Source: an uncultured Alphaproteobacteria bacterium
Lineage (GTDB): Bacteria > Pseudomonadota > Alphaproteobacteria > CAKMZR01
Reading direction: 5' to 3'
Length of the DNA: 12,213 nt
Assembly (NCBI GenBank): GCA_929200455.1
Contig: CAKMZR010000037.1
Span: 1-12,213 of the forward strand
A model generated the notes under the pieces. It made no database searches. It was not told the origin of the DNA and saw only the letters and a program-made list of their open reading frames with translations. Both the position numbers and the translations under genes were made by a program. Shown in pieces: positions 1-6,396 of the stretch (within the stretch, counting starts at the first letter, position 1; every line of letters begins with the position of its first letter).

Positions 1-1363
1 CCTTCTCCGCAAATCCTATAACCCTCTCCAGAAAATCTTCGCCCCGCGTCCGCAATCCCTTGTCCTTGCGTACCCACGCCTCCATAGACGGCAATACCGT
101 ACTCCAAATATTCACCTCAGAATCCAACATCAATCCCAATCCCTCCGCCATCAACATCGTCTTTTCCAATAACAACAATTCCGGCTTCGGCGTCATCTGA
201 AACTCCTTAAACCTCTCAAACATCTTCCCCAAAAGACGCGCTATCGATATATCCACAACCTCGTTCTCAAAAGCAGACTCTCCTATCGCTATCATCGCCT
301 GCTTAAATCTTTGCTTGTCCACATGAACAGGCAACATGCCCGCCTGCTCGTGCACTTCCACCAACTCCTCGTAGTCTTGTCGCATAAAACTCGACAACAT
401 AAGTCCCAAATAACGCTTCCTCTTCCGGTCTATCCTCCCCATAATCCCAAAATCTACAGGACATATCCTGCCCGCTCCATCCACAAAAACATTGCCAGGA
501 TGCAAGTCCGCATGGAAAAATCCATCCCGAAACGCCTGAAGAAAAAATATCTCCGCACACCTTGCCAATAACTCGCCATCATCCAATCCCAGACGACGCC
601 GACCCTCCTCATCGTCTATCCTCACACCCTCAACCCACGTGCAGGTCATCACCTTCTCATTCGTCAAAGACCACTTCACCTTCGGCACAAATATATGAGA
701 ATCTCCTCGGAAATTCATACGAAGCTCCGCAGCTGACGCCCCCTCGCGACGCAAATCTAACTCTCCCGACGTCCAAGACGCAAACTCATCCACCATACGC
801 CTCAAATTCAAACGCCGCAAACGCGGCACAAGACGCTCCACACACCACGCCACATCATAAAAAAATCTTATGTCACGCGAAAATTTCTCCACAATACCGG
901 GACGCAAGACCTTCACCGCAACTTCCTCTCCCTCGTGCGTCGTACCTCGGTGAACTTGTGCCACAGAAGCCGCTCCCACAGGATCGCGTGACAAAGTACT
1001 GTACAACTCCCGCCAGTCCTTCCCAAAACTCTCAGAAATCACCCCCTCCACCTCCTCAAATGACACGCCCTCCAAACCACTTTGAAGGCGACGCAGAGAA
1101 TCCGTCAAATCTCGGCCCAACAGATCAGACCTCACAGACAACCCCTGACCGAGCTTTATAAAACTCGGTCCCAACTCCTCCAAACAACAACACAACCTCT
1201 CCCCTTCTCCCTTGCCAGAACACAAACGCCTCGAACGAAAGCCACCCAAAAATTCCAACACAAATACATAAAAATATGACAAACCAAGTCGCCTAAATAC
1301 CCATCCACAATCCCACTTTCGCAAACTTCTCAGCAATAACCACCCATACCATACACTCCTCAT
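1..1363 (-). CDS. ubiB: UbiB/ABC1-family atypical kinase of ubiquinone biosynthesis, 3' end cut by window
   Basis: The frame runs open off the left edge; 454 codons are visible and the usual protein is about 500-550 residues, so the C-terminal membrane anchor is missing here. Landmarks of the UbiB/COQ8 family occur in order: KLGQ (KxGQ motif, residues 70-73), GAASVAQVH (the A-rich loop region, 130-138), the nucleotide-site lysine in VAVKVLRP (K151), HADLHPGN (284-291) and VDFGIMG with DFG at 304-306. The family is an ADP/ATP-binding protein-kinase-like ATPase that assists aerobic ubiquinone assembly at the inner membrane. The start is an ATG whose A is the last base of the upstream mscS stop (TGATG), with GAGG five or so bases upstream, so translation is probably coupled. 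The A-rich loop begins with Gly instead of the more usual Ala. Identification is firm; the start is probable. Confidence 0.95.
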   Translation of the reverse strand, partial: MRSVWYGWLLLRSLRKWDCGWVFRRLGLSYFYVFVLEFLGGFRSRRLCSGKGEGERLCCCLEELGPSFIKLGQGLSVRSDLLGRDLTDSLRRLQSGLEGVSFEEVEGVISESFGKDWRELYSTLSRDPVGAASVAQVHRGTTHEGEEVAVKVLRPGIVEKFSRDIRFFYDVAWCVERLVPRLRRLNLRRMVDEFASWTSGELDLRREGASAAELRMNFRGDSHIFVPKVKWSLTNEKVMTCTWVEGVRIDDEEGRRRLGLDDGELLARCAEIFFLQAFRDGFFHADLHPGNVFVDGAGRICPVDFGIMGRIDRKRKRYLGLMLSSFMRQDYEELVEVHEQAGMLPVHVDKQRFKQAMIAIGESAFENEVVDISIARLLGKMFERFKEFQMTPKPELLLLEKTMLMAEGLGLMLDSEVNIWSTVLPSMEAWVRKDKGLRTRGEDFLERVIGFAEK

Positions 1364-2454
1364 CAACCCTCACCACCAGACTTGTGCAATACCAACTCCT
1401 TCTCGTTGTAAAGGGACAAACTCGGAAAGGCAAAGGACGCTCCGTGCTCATCCTCCACAATCTCCTTCACCCTCAACAATAACCTCTCCTTCACATCCAT
1501 CCATTCCAAATAATCAGCTGTCTTCGCAAAACATACCAGCTTCATGTTCACTGAAGAATCTCCAAAATTATCCAACCTCACCATACACGTCGCCTCATCT
1601 TCTCCCAGAAAATCTTCACTCTCCCTTATGTACATCCACACAGCATCCCGTATCCCGCGTAATGCCGACGCTCCCGTGCGGTACTCCAACCCCAAATCCC
1701 ACATAATCCGACGGTGCGGCTTGCGCGTCAAATTCGTCGAAACCGCTCCCGCTATAATCCCATTCGGAATATATGTCGGCGTCATGTCAAATTGCTCCAA
1801 CAAAGTCGAACGCAAATTCACCTGCTTCACCGTACCCACAACGCCCCCCACCTCCACCACATCCCCCTCCTTCAGTCGCTTCTCCAAAATAATCAACAGT
1901 CCCGATATCAAATTCGAAAACAAATCTTGCGCCCCAAGACCCACCGCTATACCCAACAAACCAAAACTTCCCAAAATCGGAGCTATCGCCAGTCCCCAGT
2001 GATCCAAAATAATACTCAGCCCCAAAAATATACCCAGTCCACTCACGATCTTCTCACTCCAATTCAATGGCAAGCCCGTCAATGACGACAGACGATCCAA
2101 AAAAAAGTACTCCACCCACGACGTCGCCACCATCATCCCAGATACAATAAAAAAGGTCGCAACACCCTTCAAATAAAGTACCTCCACATAACTGCGTCCC
2201 AACGCCAACACAGGCGATGACACCAAACTCGAAACACCAAAACCCAACATCCACATGCCCTGAACAATAAGACGCCTACCCGCAGGCCTCATAACATGCG
2301 AACCCACCCGCTCAAAAATACCACACAACAATCCAGACAATAATCGCGTGCTCAAAGGCAAACTCAAAAGTACCAAAAATGATACCCCCAAATACACTAT
2401 CCAATCATGCTCACCGTCCAACGCAAGTATCTCTAGAAAATGATTCACTTCCAT
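1363..2454 (-). CDS. MscS-family small-conductance mechanosensitive channel
   Basis: A 363-residue integral membrane protein. Hydrophobic segments lie at about 18-46, 62-84, 92-118 and 135-152, followed by the glycine/alanine-rich pore helix with GLGAQDLFSNLISG near 172-185, the MscS hallmark. The beta domain follows, with EGDVVEVGG at 196-204, GTVKQVNLRST at 207-217 and an IPN turn at 229-231, then a soluble C-terminal domain. The family forms heptameric inner-membrane channels that open under membrane tension and protect against osmotic downshock. Four predicted helices before or at the pore make it longer at the N-terminus than E. coli MscS, more like the YnaI/YbdG-type members; which subgroup is not decidable here. 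The ATG start overlaps the rsfS stop by 10 bases, with a GAAGAGA ribosome-binding stretch just upstream. Its stop overlaps the ubiB start. Confidence 0.93.
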   Translation of the reverse strand: MEVNHFLEILALDGEHDWIVYLGVSFLVLLSLPLSTRLLSGLLCGIFERVGSHVMRPAGRRLIVQGMWMLGFGVSSLVSSPVLALGRSYVEVLYLKGVATFFIVSGMMVATSWVEYFFLDRLSSLTGLPLNWSEKIVSGLGIFLGLSIILDHWGLAIAPILGSFGLLGIAVGLGAQDLFSNLISGLLIILEKRLKEGDVVEVGGVVGTVKQVNLRSTLLEQFDMTPTYIPNGIIAGAVSTNLTRKPHRRIMWDLGLEYRTGASALRGIRDAVWMYIRESEDFLGEDEATCMVRLDNFGDSSVNMKLVCFAKTADYLEWMDVKERLLLRVKEIVEDEHGASFAFPSLSLYNEKELVLHKSGGEG

Positions 2455-2792
2455 ATCTCTTCTATCCGATAAAAATCTCTCACCTCAGGCCGAAACAAAT
2501 GAACCACAATGTCTCCCCCGTCTATCACAACCCAGTCCCCAGAACTCAAACCCTCCACCAACGGCTTCCTGCCCCTAACAGACCCTATCGCCTCCACCAC
2601 AGATTCCGCCATCGCAATCACCTTACGCGGAACTCCGCCGCTCGCAACCACCATCACGTCCGCAAATGACGACTTCTCGCCTATCATCAATACCTCTATA
2701 TCATCACCCTTCATACCATCCAATACCTCCACCACCTTCGACAATACAGACTCATAACCATCCCCACCCTCTGCCAATAATTCACTTTCCAA
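2445..2792 (-). CDS. rsfS: Ribosomal silencing factor RsfS
   Basis: A 115-residue protein of the RsfS/Iojap (DUF143) family, close to the usual 105-120. Characteristic segments are SSFADVMVVASG (41-52), SGDWVVIDGGDIVVHLF (84-100) and RPEVRDFYRIEEIW (101-114). RsfS binds ribosomal protein uL14 on the 50S subunit and blocks subunit joining when nutrients are scarce. It follows nadD after 6 bases, the conserved nadD-rsfS order of many bacteria. No ATG is available near the N-terminus. The TTG at 2792 has AAGGA about ten bases upstream; a second in-frame TTG at 2777 is an alternative that would shorten the protein by five residues. The usual downstream partner rlmH is replaced here by mscS. Confidence 0.94.
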   Translation of the reverse strand: MESELLAEGGDGYESVLSKVVEVLDGMKGDDIEVLMIGEKSSFADVMVVASGGVPRKVIAMAESVVEAIGSVRGRKPLVEGLSSGDWVVIDGGDIVVHLFRPEVRDFYRIEEIWK

Positions 2793-2798
2793 CTTCTC

Positions 2799-3413
2799 TC
2801 ATTCCTTCTCCATACGTAACTCCGTAGACGACGCAGGGTGAAATCCTACCCGCAAATGCGTCCACAAAAATATACCCTCCCCCCCCAATCCCAATCCAAA
2901 ATCTCTAAAACCCCTGTAGCCACGACGACCATACACCGCTCCCTTGCTCCTCATCAACCTAAGTCCATCCGACCTTCCTCGCGATACCACAACTATGTCT
3001 ACCTCACCCATAAAATCTCGCCAACGATACCACGAACTCAACTCCAAAAAATTATCAACGCCCATCACCCACACAAATCCTACTCCTCCAAAACTCTTAC
3101 GCAAACGCCTCATCGTCTCAAGACTATAACACGCTCCCACATCCTTCTCAATCTCACAAACCCTACGACCTCGCTTACCATCCAAAAATCTTCTCGTCGC
3201 TTCAAACCTTCGACCATAACTGCAACCGTCCACACGAAACTTCCAACGGTGTCGCCACGAAACAATCCACCAAGTCTCTCGAAAAGAAAAAAACTTCCGC
3301 ACACGCTCCCCCACATAATCATGTCCCTCATGTGGCGGATCAAAACTTCCTCCCAATAAACCCACATAACCTCGACTCCGACGCCACCTTCCCGCCAACG
3401 TCACGCCCGACAC
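2799..3413 (-). CDS. nadD: Nicotinate-nucleotide adenylyltransferase NadD
   Basis: Converts nicotinate mononucleotide and ATP to deamido-NAD in NAD synthesis. The nucleotidyltransferase signature GGSFDPPHEGH is at 21-31, YSLETM at 96-101 matches the family YTxxTL segment, VMGVDNF (116-122) and WYRWRDF (128-134) follow, and the ATP-site SSTELR is at 195-200. At 204 residues the protein ends only four residues after SSTELR, so the helix that usually follows in gamma-proteobacterial enzymes is absent; some alphaproteobacterial NadD proteins are similarly short. The sequence is unusually rich in Arg, Trp (nine) and Gly, as expected from the G/T-rich coding strand. The start is GTG at 3413, overlapping proA by 13 bases, with GGAGA six bases before it; a second GTG at 3404 would form a GTGA overlap and drop three residues. 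A G8 run lies inside the gene (2879-2886). Confidence 0.92.
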   Translation of the reverse strand: MSGVTLAGRWRRSRGYVGLLGGSFDPPHEGHDYVGERVRKFFSFRETWWIVSWRHRWKFRVDGCSYGRRFEATRRFLDGKRGRRVCEIEKDVGACYSLETMRRLRKSFGGVGFVWVMGVDNFLELSSWYRWRDFMGEVDIVVVSRGRSDGLRLMRSKGAVYGRRGYRGFRDFGLGLGGEGIFLWTHLRVGFHPASSTELRMEKE

Positions 3414-4690
3414 TGACCCTCTCCCTCCACCCGGTACTGCATCGTCGTCATCTGCTCCAATCCCACAGGACCCCGAGCATGAAGCCTTCCCGTCGCTATA
3501 CCCATCTCCGCTCCCAAACCCAACTCACCCCCGTCCGCAAACTGTGTCGACACATTATGCATCGCTATCGCACTCTTCACCTCCCTCATAAACTTCAACG
3601 CTCGCGGCTTATCCTCACTCACAATACAATCCGTATGTCCACTCCCGTACATGTTCACATGAGATATCGCTCCCTCCACCCCATCCACCACCTTCAAAGA
3701 CAATACCGCTTCCAAATATTCCGTACTCCAGTCACTTTCTTCCGCTATACCCAGCTTGTCAAGTCCTACCCACTCACGCGAACGCTCGCAACCGCGAACC
3801 TCACACCCCAAACCCACCATACGATCCACAAGAATAGGCACAAACTCTTCCGCCAAAACACTGTCCACCAGCACCGTCTCCGTCGCCCCACAAATCGCAG
3901 GACTTCGCATCTTACCGTTCTCCACAAGAGCCAGGGCCTTCTCCACATCCGCTCCCCCGTCCACATACACATGACACAATCCAGACAAATGACCAAATAC
4001 AGGAACCCTGCTTTCTGCCATCACCCTCGAGACCAAACCCTCACCCCCCCTCGGAATCACCACGTCCAACAAACCTTGTGCACGCAACATACCGCCCACA
4101 AATGCACGATCCGTACTCCTCACCATCACAAAACAACCCGCCTCAAGGCCCGCACTTCGCCAACCCTCACAAAACAAATCATACAACTTACGTGCACTCG
4201 ACGCACAATCACTCCCAGGACGCAACATCACCCCATTGCCGGACTTCGCACATAAACCCAACACATCCAGTGTCACATTCGGTCGCGACTCGTAAATCAT
4301 GCCCACCATCCCTATCGGCACACGAACCCTCCGAACCCTCATCCCATTTGGACGACTCCAACTGTCTATCTCACTCCCCACAGGATCCGGTAGATCCTTC
4401 ACCCGATGCAACGACAACGCACCTCCCTCAACACGAGAACGATCCAACGTCAAACGCTTAATCTTTGCTCCGCTCACGCCTCCCTCTCGTGCTCGCTCCA
4501 CGTCGCCTCCATTCACCTCCAGAATCTCATCACAACCGTCAAGAATACACTCCGCTGCTCGAGACAAGCCCGCATCCTTACGCTCGCGATCCAAAAGTGA
4601 CATAAACACCAAACCCTCACGCGCTCGCTCAAGCTGACTTCGTACAAGAATTTCTGCCTCACCCTCCTTCAATCCCTTACTCTCCAACAC
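3401..4690 (-). CDS. proA: Gamma-glutamyl phosphate reductase ProA
   Basis: Second step of proline synthesis: NADPH-dependent reduction of gamma-glutamyl phosphate to glutamate semialdehyde. The 429-residue length is normal. Family segments seen are PIGMVGMIYESRPNVTLD (125-142), IPRGGEGLV (212-220), the catalytic cysteine in SPAICGATETVLV (C267), and near the C-terminus FADGGELGLGAEMGIAT followed by LHARGPVGLEQMTT. The segment usually written LRGGxEA is LRPGSDC here (156-162). The start is GTG with GGAAGGAAG upstream in an 18-base gap after moaE. Its stop lies inside the nadD reading frame. proB, the kinase that makes its unstable substrate and often sits just upstream, is not in this window; moaE occupies that position. 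Confidence 0.96.
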   Translation of the reverse strand: MLESKGLKEGEAEILVRSQLERAREGLVFMSLLDRERKDAGLSRAAECILDGCDEILEVNGGDVERAREGGVSGAKIKRLTLDRSRVEGGALSLHRVKDLPDPVGSEIDSWSRPNGMRVRRVRVPIGMVGMIYESRPNVTLDVLGLCAKSGNGVMLRPGSDCASSARKLYDLFCEGWRSAGLEAGCFVMVRSTDRAFVGGMLRAQGLLDVVIPRGGEGLVSRVMAESRVPVFGHLSGLCHVYVDGGADVEKALALVENGKMRSPAICGATETVLVDSVLAEEFVPILVDRMVGLGCEVRGCERSREWVGLDKLGIAEESDWSTEYLEAVLSLKVVDGVEGAISHVNMYGSGHTDCIVSEDKPRALKFMREVKSAIAMHNVSTQFADGGELGLGAEMGIATGRLHARGPVGLEQMTTMQYRVEGEGQCRA

Positions 4691-4708
4691 CTGTCTCTTC
4701 CTTCCTGC

Positions 4709-5125
4709 TCACGGACTCAACCACCTCTTACCCCCGCCCTTGTAATGCTCACACTTCCAAAACGGTATATCCGTCTTCATCACATCCATCGCATAACTCG
4801 CCGACGCAAAGGCATCCTTCCGATGACGAGACAATGTCAAAACCATCACAATCTGAGAACCCACCTCCAAATTCCCATAACGATGAATCAAAGCACAGTC
4901 CTCTATATCATACCTCGCACGCAAATCCATCTCAAGACCCGCCAACGCCTTCTCGCTCAATTCCTCGTGATGCTCCAATTCCAAAGCCTCCAGCTCCCCC
5001 TCCTCTCCCTCTCCACGCACCAATCCCACAAAACAACACACCGCTCCCACATCCTTGCGAACACCTCGCAAAATCCTCAACTCCTCCTCCGTATCAAAAT
5101 CTTCTCGCTGAACTCTCGACACCAT
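4709..5125 (-). CDS. moaE: Molybdopterin synthase catalytic subunit MoaE
   Basis: MoaE pairs with thiocarboxylated MoaD to insert the two dithiolene sulfurs into cyclic pyranopterin, giving molybdopterin. From the chosen start the protein is 138 residues (family about 140-155). It opens MVSRVQREDFD, a typical MoaE beginning. It then shows ALELEHHEE, HRYGNLEVGSQIV, SRHRKDAF, and MDVMKTDIPFWKCE, whose two lysines match the catalytic pair K119 and K126 of E. coli MoaE. The frame extends upstream to a TTG at 5191 and ATGs at 5155 and 5152, but those add residues encoded inside prs and lack a good ribosome-binding site; the ATG at 5125 has TGAGG five bases before it. MoaD is not encoded here, so it must be elsewhere. 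Confidence 0.92.
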   Translation of the reverse strand: MVSRVQREDFDTEEELRILRGVRKDVGAVCCFVGLVRGEGEEGELEALELEHHEELSEKALAGLEMDLRARYDIEDCALIHRYGNLEVGSQIVMVLTLSRHRKDAFASASYAMDVMKTDIPFWKCEHYKGGGKRWLSP

Positions 5126-5130
5126 ATCCG

Positions 5131-5136
5131 CCTCAC
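5131..5136 (-). promoter_or_regulatory. Ribosome-binding site deciding the moaE start
   Basis: GTGAGG on the minus strand, five bases before the ATG at 5125. It overlaps the prs stop codon (TGA, 5135-5133), so prs termination and moaE initiation share the same few bases. This supports the shorter moaE start and translational coupling to prs. Confidence 0.6.
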
Positions 5137-6092
5137 GCAGAAAAAAATTCATCATAATGAAACAGTGAAGACACAGAACGACCCGCCTCAACCCTTATAA
5201 TCGCCTCGCCCAAAAGTCGCGATACACACACCTGCTCTATCTTCTTACTCCGCGAGGCTTCCTCACTCTGTCCTATCGAATTCGTAATCACCAACCTGTC
5301 CAAAGAAGACCGCTCCACCGCTGCACACGCTCCCTCCGACAAAACACCATGCGTCACAAAAGCCGACACACTCTTCCCGTCCTTCGCCAACAAAGCCGCC
5401 GCCGCATGACACAAGGTTCCCGCAGAATCCGCTATGTCGTCTATCAATATACAATGCTTCGACTTCACCTCACCTATAATGTTCATCACCTCAGACTCTC
5501 CCGGCTTCGAACGCCTCTTGTCTATAATCGCCAAATCCACTCCCAAGTGGGCCGCATACTGCCTCGCACGTGCAACACCCCCCACATCCGGCGACACAAT
5601 CACACAATTACTCAACTCTCCCACAAAACGATTCTTAATCGCATTCATCAATACAGGGCGCGAAAACAAATTGTCCGTCGGAACCTCAAAAAAACCTTGA
5701 ATCTGTGCCGCGTGCAAGTCCAACGTCAATACACGGTTCGCTCCCGCCGTCTCTATCAAATTCGCTACCAGCTTCGCCGTTATCGGACTCCGTGCCCCCG
5801 TCTTCCGATCCTGTCTCGCATAACCATAGTACGGGATAACCGCCGTAATCCTACGCGCAGAACCTCGACGCAACGCGTCCATGATCACCAATAACTCCAT
5901 CAAATGTGAATCCGCAGGATTCGATGTCGACTGAATCACAAAACAGTCTTGGCCCCGAACATTTTCCAAAATATCCACCATAATCTCACCATCTCGAAAC
6001 CTCTCCAGCTTCCGAGCCGCCAAATTCTCATTCGCGTAACCTCCTATCGCCTTCGCCAACAACTCGTTCGAACTTCCCGATATCAAAAGCAT
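5133..6092 (-). CDS. prs: Ribose-phosphate pyrophosphokinase (PRPP synthetase)
   Basis: Makes phosphoribosyl pyrophosphate from ribose 5-phosphate and ATP, feeding purine, pyrimidine, NAD, His and Trp synthesis. The 319 residues match class I enzymes. Seen in order: FRDGEI (32-37), YYGYARQDRK (88-97, start of the flexible ATP loop), TLDLHAAQIQGFF (123-135, metal-binding H127), VSPDVGGVARAR (166-177), DKRR (191-194), and the ribose-phosphate loop DDIADSAGT (218-226). The ATG start is preceded by GGAGG ten bases upstream, the cleanest ribosome-binding site in the window, in a 6-base gap after the gshA 3' fragment. Composition is much less skewed than its neighbours, consistent with strong protein-level constraint. 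PRPP links it loosely to nadD. Confidence 0.97.
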   Translation of the reverse strand: MLLISGSSNELLAKAIGGYANENLAARKLERFRDGEIMVDILENVRGQDCFVIQSTSNPADSHLMELLVIMDALRRGSARRITAVIPYYGYARQDRKTGARSPITAKLVANLIETAGANRVLTLDLHAAQIQGFFEVPTDNLFSRPVLMNAIKNRFVGELSNCVIVSPDVGGVARARQYAAHLGVDLAIIDKRRSKPGESEVMNIIGEVKSKHCILIDDIADSAGTLCHAAAALLAKDGKSVSAFVTHGVLSEGACAAVERSSLDRLVITNSIGQSEEASRSKKIEQVCVSRLLGEAIIRVEAGRSVSSLFHYDEFFSA

Positions 6093-6098
6093 CCTGAA

Positions 6099-6383
6099 TT
6101 AACCTCCATAACGTACCTCTTCATACACTTTCCCCAAATCTCCTCCCCAATCCCCACGGTACTTCTCTAATAACACATCCGACGGACTCTTCCCACCCTC
6201 TATCGTCTCCCATACACCCTCCAAATACTGTCGCTCATCCTCTCCCCCCCCATCCAACCTACCACGACGCTTCAATCCCTCATCCGCATACTCCATCACC
6301 TCCCTCAACCATAACCTCACCTCGCGACCACGATACAAAGAACGCAAACCCTCCCTCGGAATACGTGACGACAAATCATCCAA
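6099..6383 (-). CDS. gshA: GshA C-terminal portion, separate reading frame
   Basis: These 94 residues correspond to the last fifth of the alphaproteobacterial/plant-class glutamate-cysteine ligase: PREGLRSLYRGREV, GLKRRGRLD, DERQYLEGVWE, and the ending LLEKYRGDWGGDLGKVYEE, which aligns with the family C-terminus (ERYxGxWGGSVDPVFEE). It begins exactly where the upstream frame stops. Joined, the two parts give about 450 residues, the family's normal length. As annotated it starts at a TTG (6383) with AAGGA eight bases before it, so re-initiation and production of a separate polypeptide are possible; otherwise it is the untranslated remainder of a broken gene. The frame is intact across its G8 run (6244-6251), and no start or conserved block is missing within it. 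Confidence 0.8.
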   Translation of the reverse strand: MDDLSSRIPREGLRSLYRGREVRLWLREVMEYADEGLKRRGRLDGGGEDERQYLEGVWETIEGGKSPSDVLLEKYRGDWGGDLGKVYEEVRYGG

Positions 6384-6396
6384 CTCCTCAGTCCTT
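6384..6396 (-). other. gshA frame-change junction
   Basis: The upstream frame reads AAG GAC TGA (K, D, stop at 6390-6388). The downstream frame picks up at GAG GAG TTG (6389-6381), one base off. Related enzymes, as I recall them, read K-D-W-T-x-E-E here. Adding one more copy of GGACT (present once at 6394-6390) gives AAG GAC TGG ACT GAG GAG, that is K-D-W-T-E-E, in frame with both halves. The simplest reading is loss of one unit of a 5-bp tandem repeat. There is no long homopolymer at the site. Confidence 0.75.

Noticed and set aside
303..560. Minus-strand 85-codon frame
   Set aside because: It overlaps the UbiB catalytic loop in another frame; the UbiB frame carries HADLHPGN and DFG there.
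3332..4255. Long plus-strand open frame (307 codons) opposite proA, with similar ones at 7803-8729, 9620-10306 and 562-1161
   Set aside because: They lie antisense to clearly conserved genes and encode low-complexity His/Pro/Thr/Gln-rich sequence with no recognisable motif. The C/A-rich plus strand has few T-starting stop codons, so long shadow frames are expected.
5126..5191. Longer MoaE N-terminus (starts at 5191, 5155 or 5152)
   Set aside because: The added residues overlap prs and do not resemble MoaE; the ATG at 5125 has TGAGG at good spacing and begins with typical MoaE sequence.
6388..6390. UGA read as tryptophan (alternative genetic code)
   Set aside because: Although Trp is expected at this TGA, reading through gives only three further codons before another TGA. 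TGG is used freely for Trp and TGA ends many genes here.
6384..6396. Programmed +1 frameshift in gshA, as in prfB
   Set aside because: Shifting from GAC onto ACT would leave the tRNA badly mispaired, there is no slippery run, and the result would lack the expected Trp. The 5-bp deletion explains the site better.
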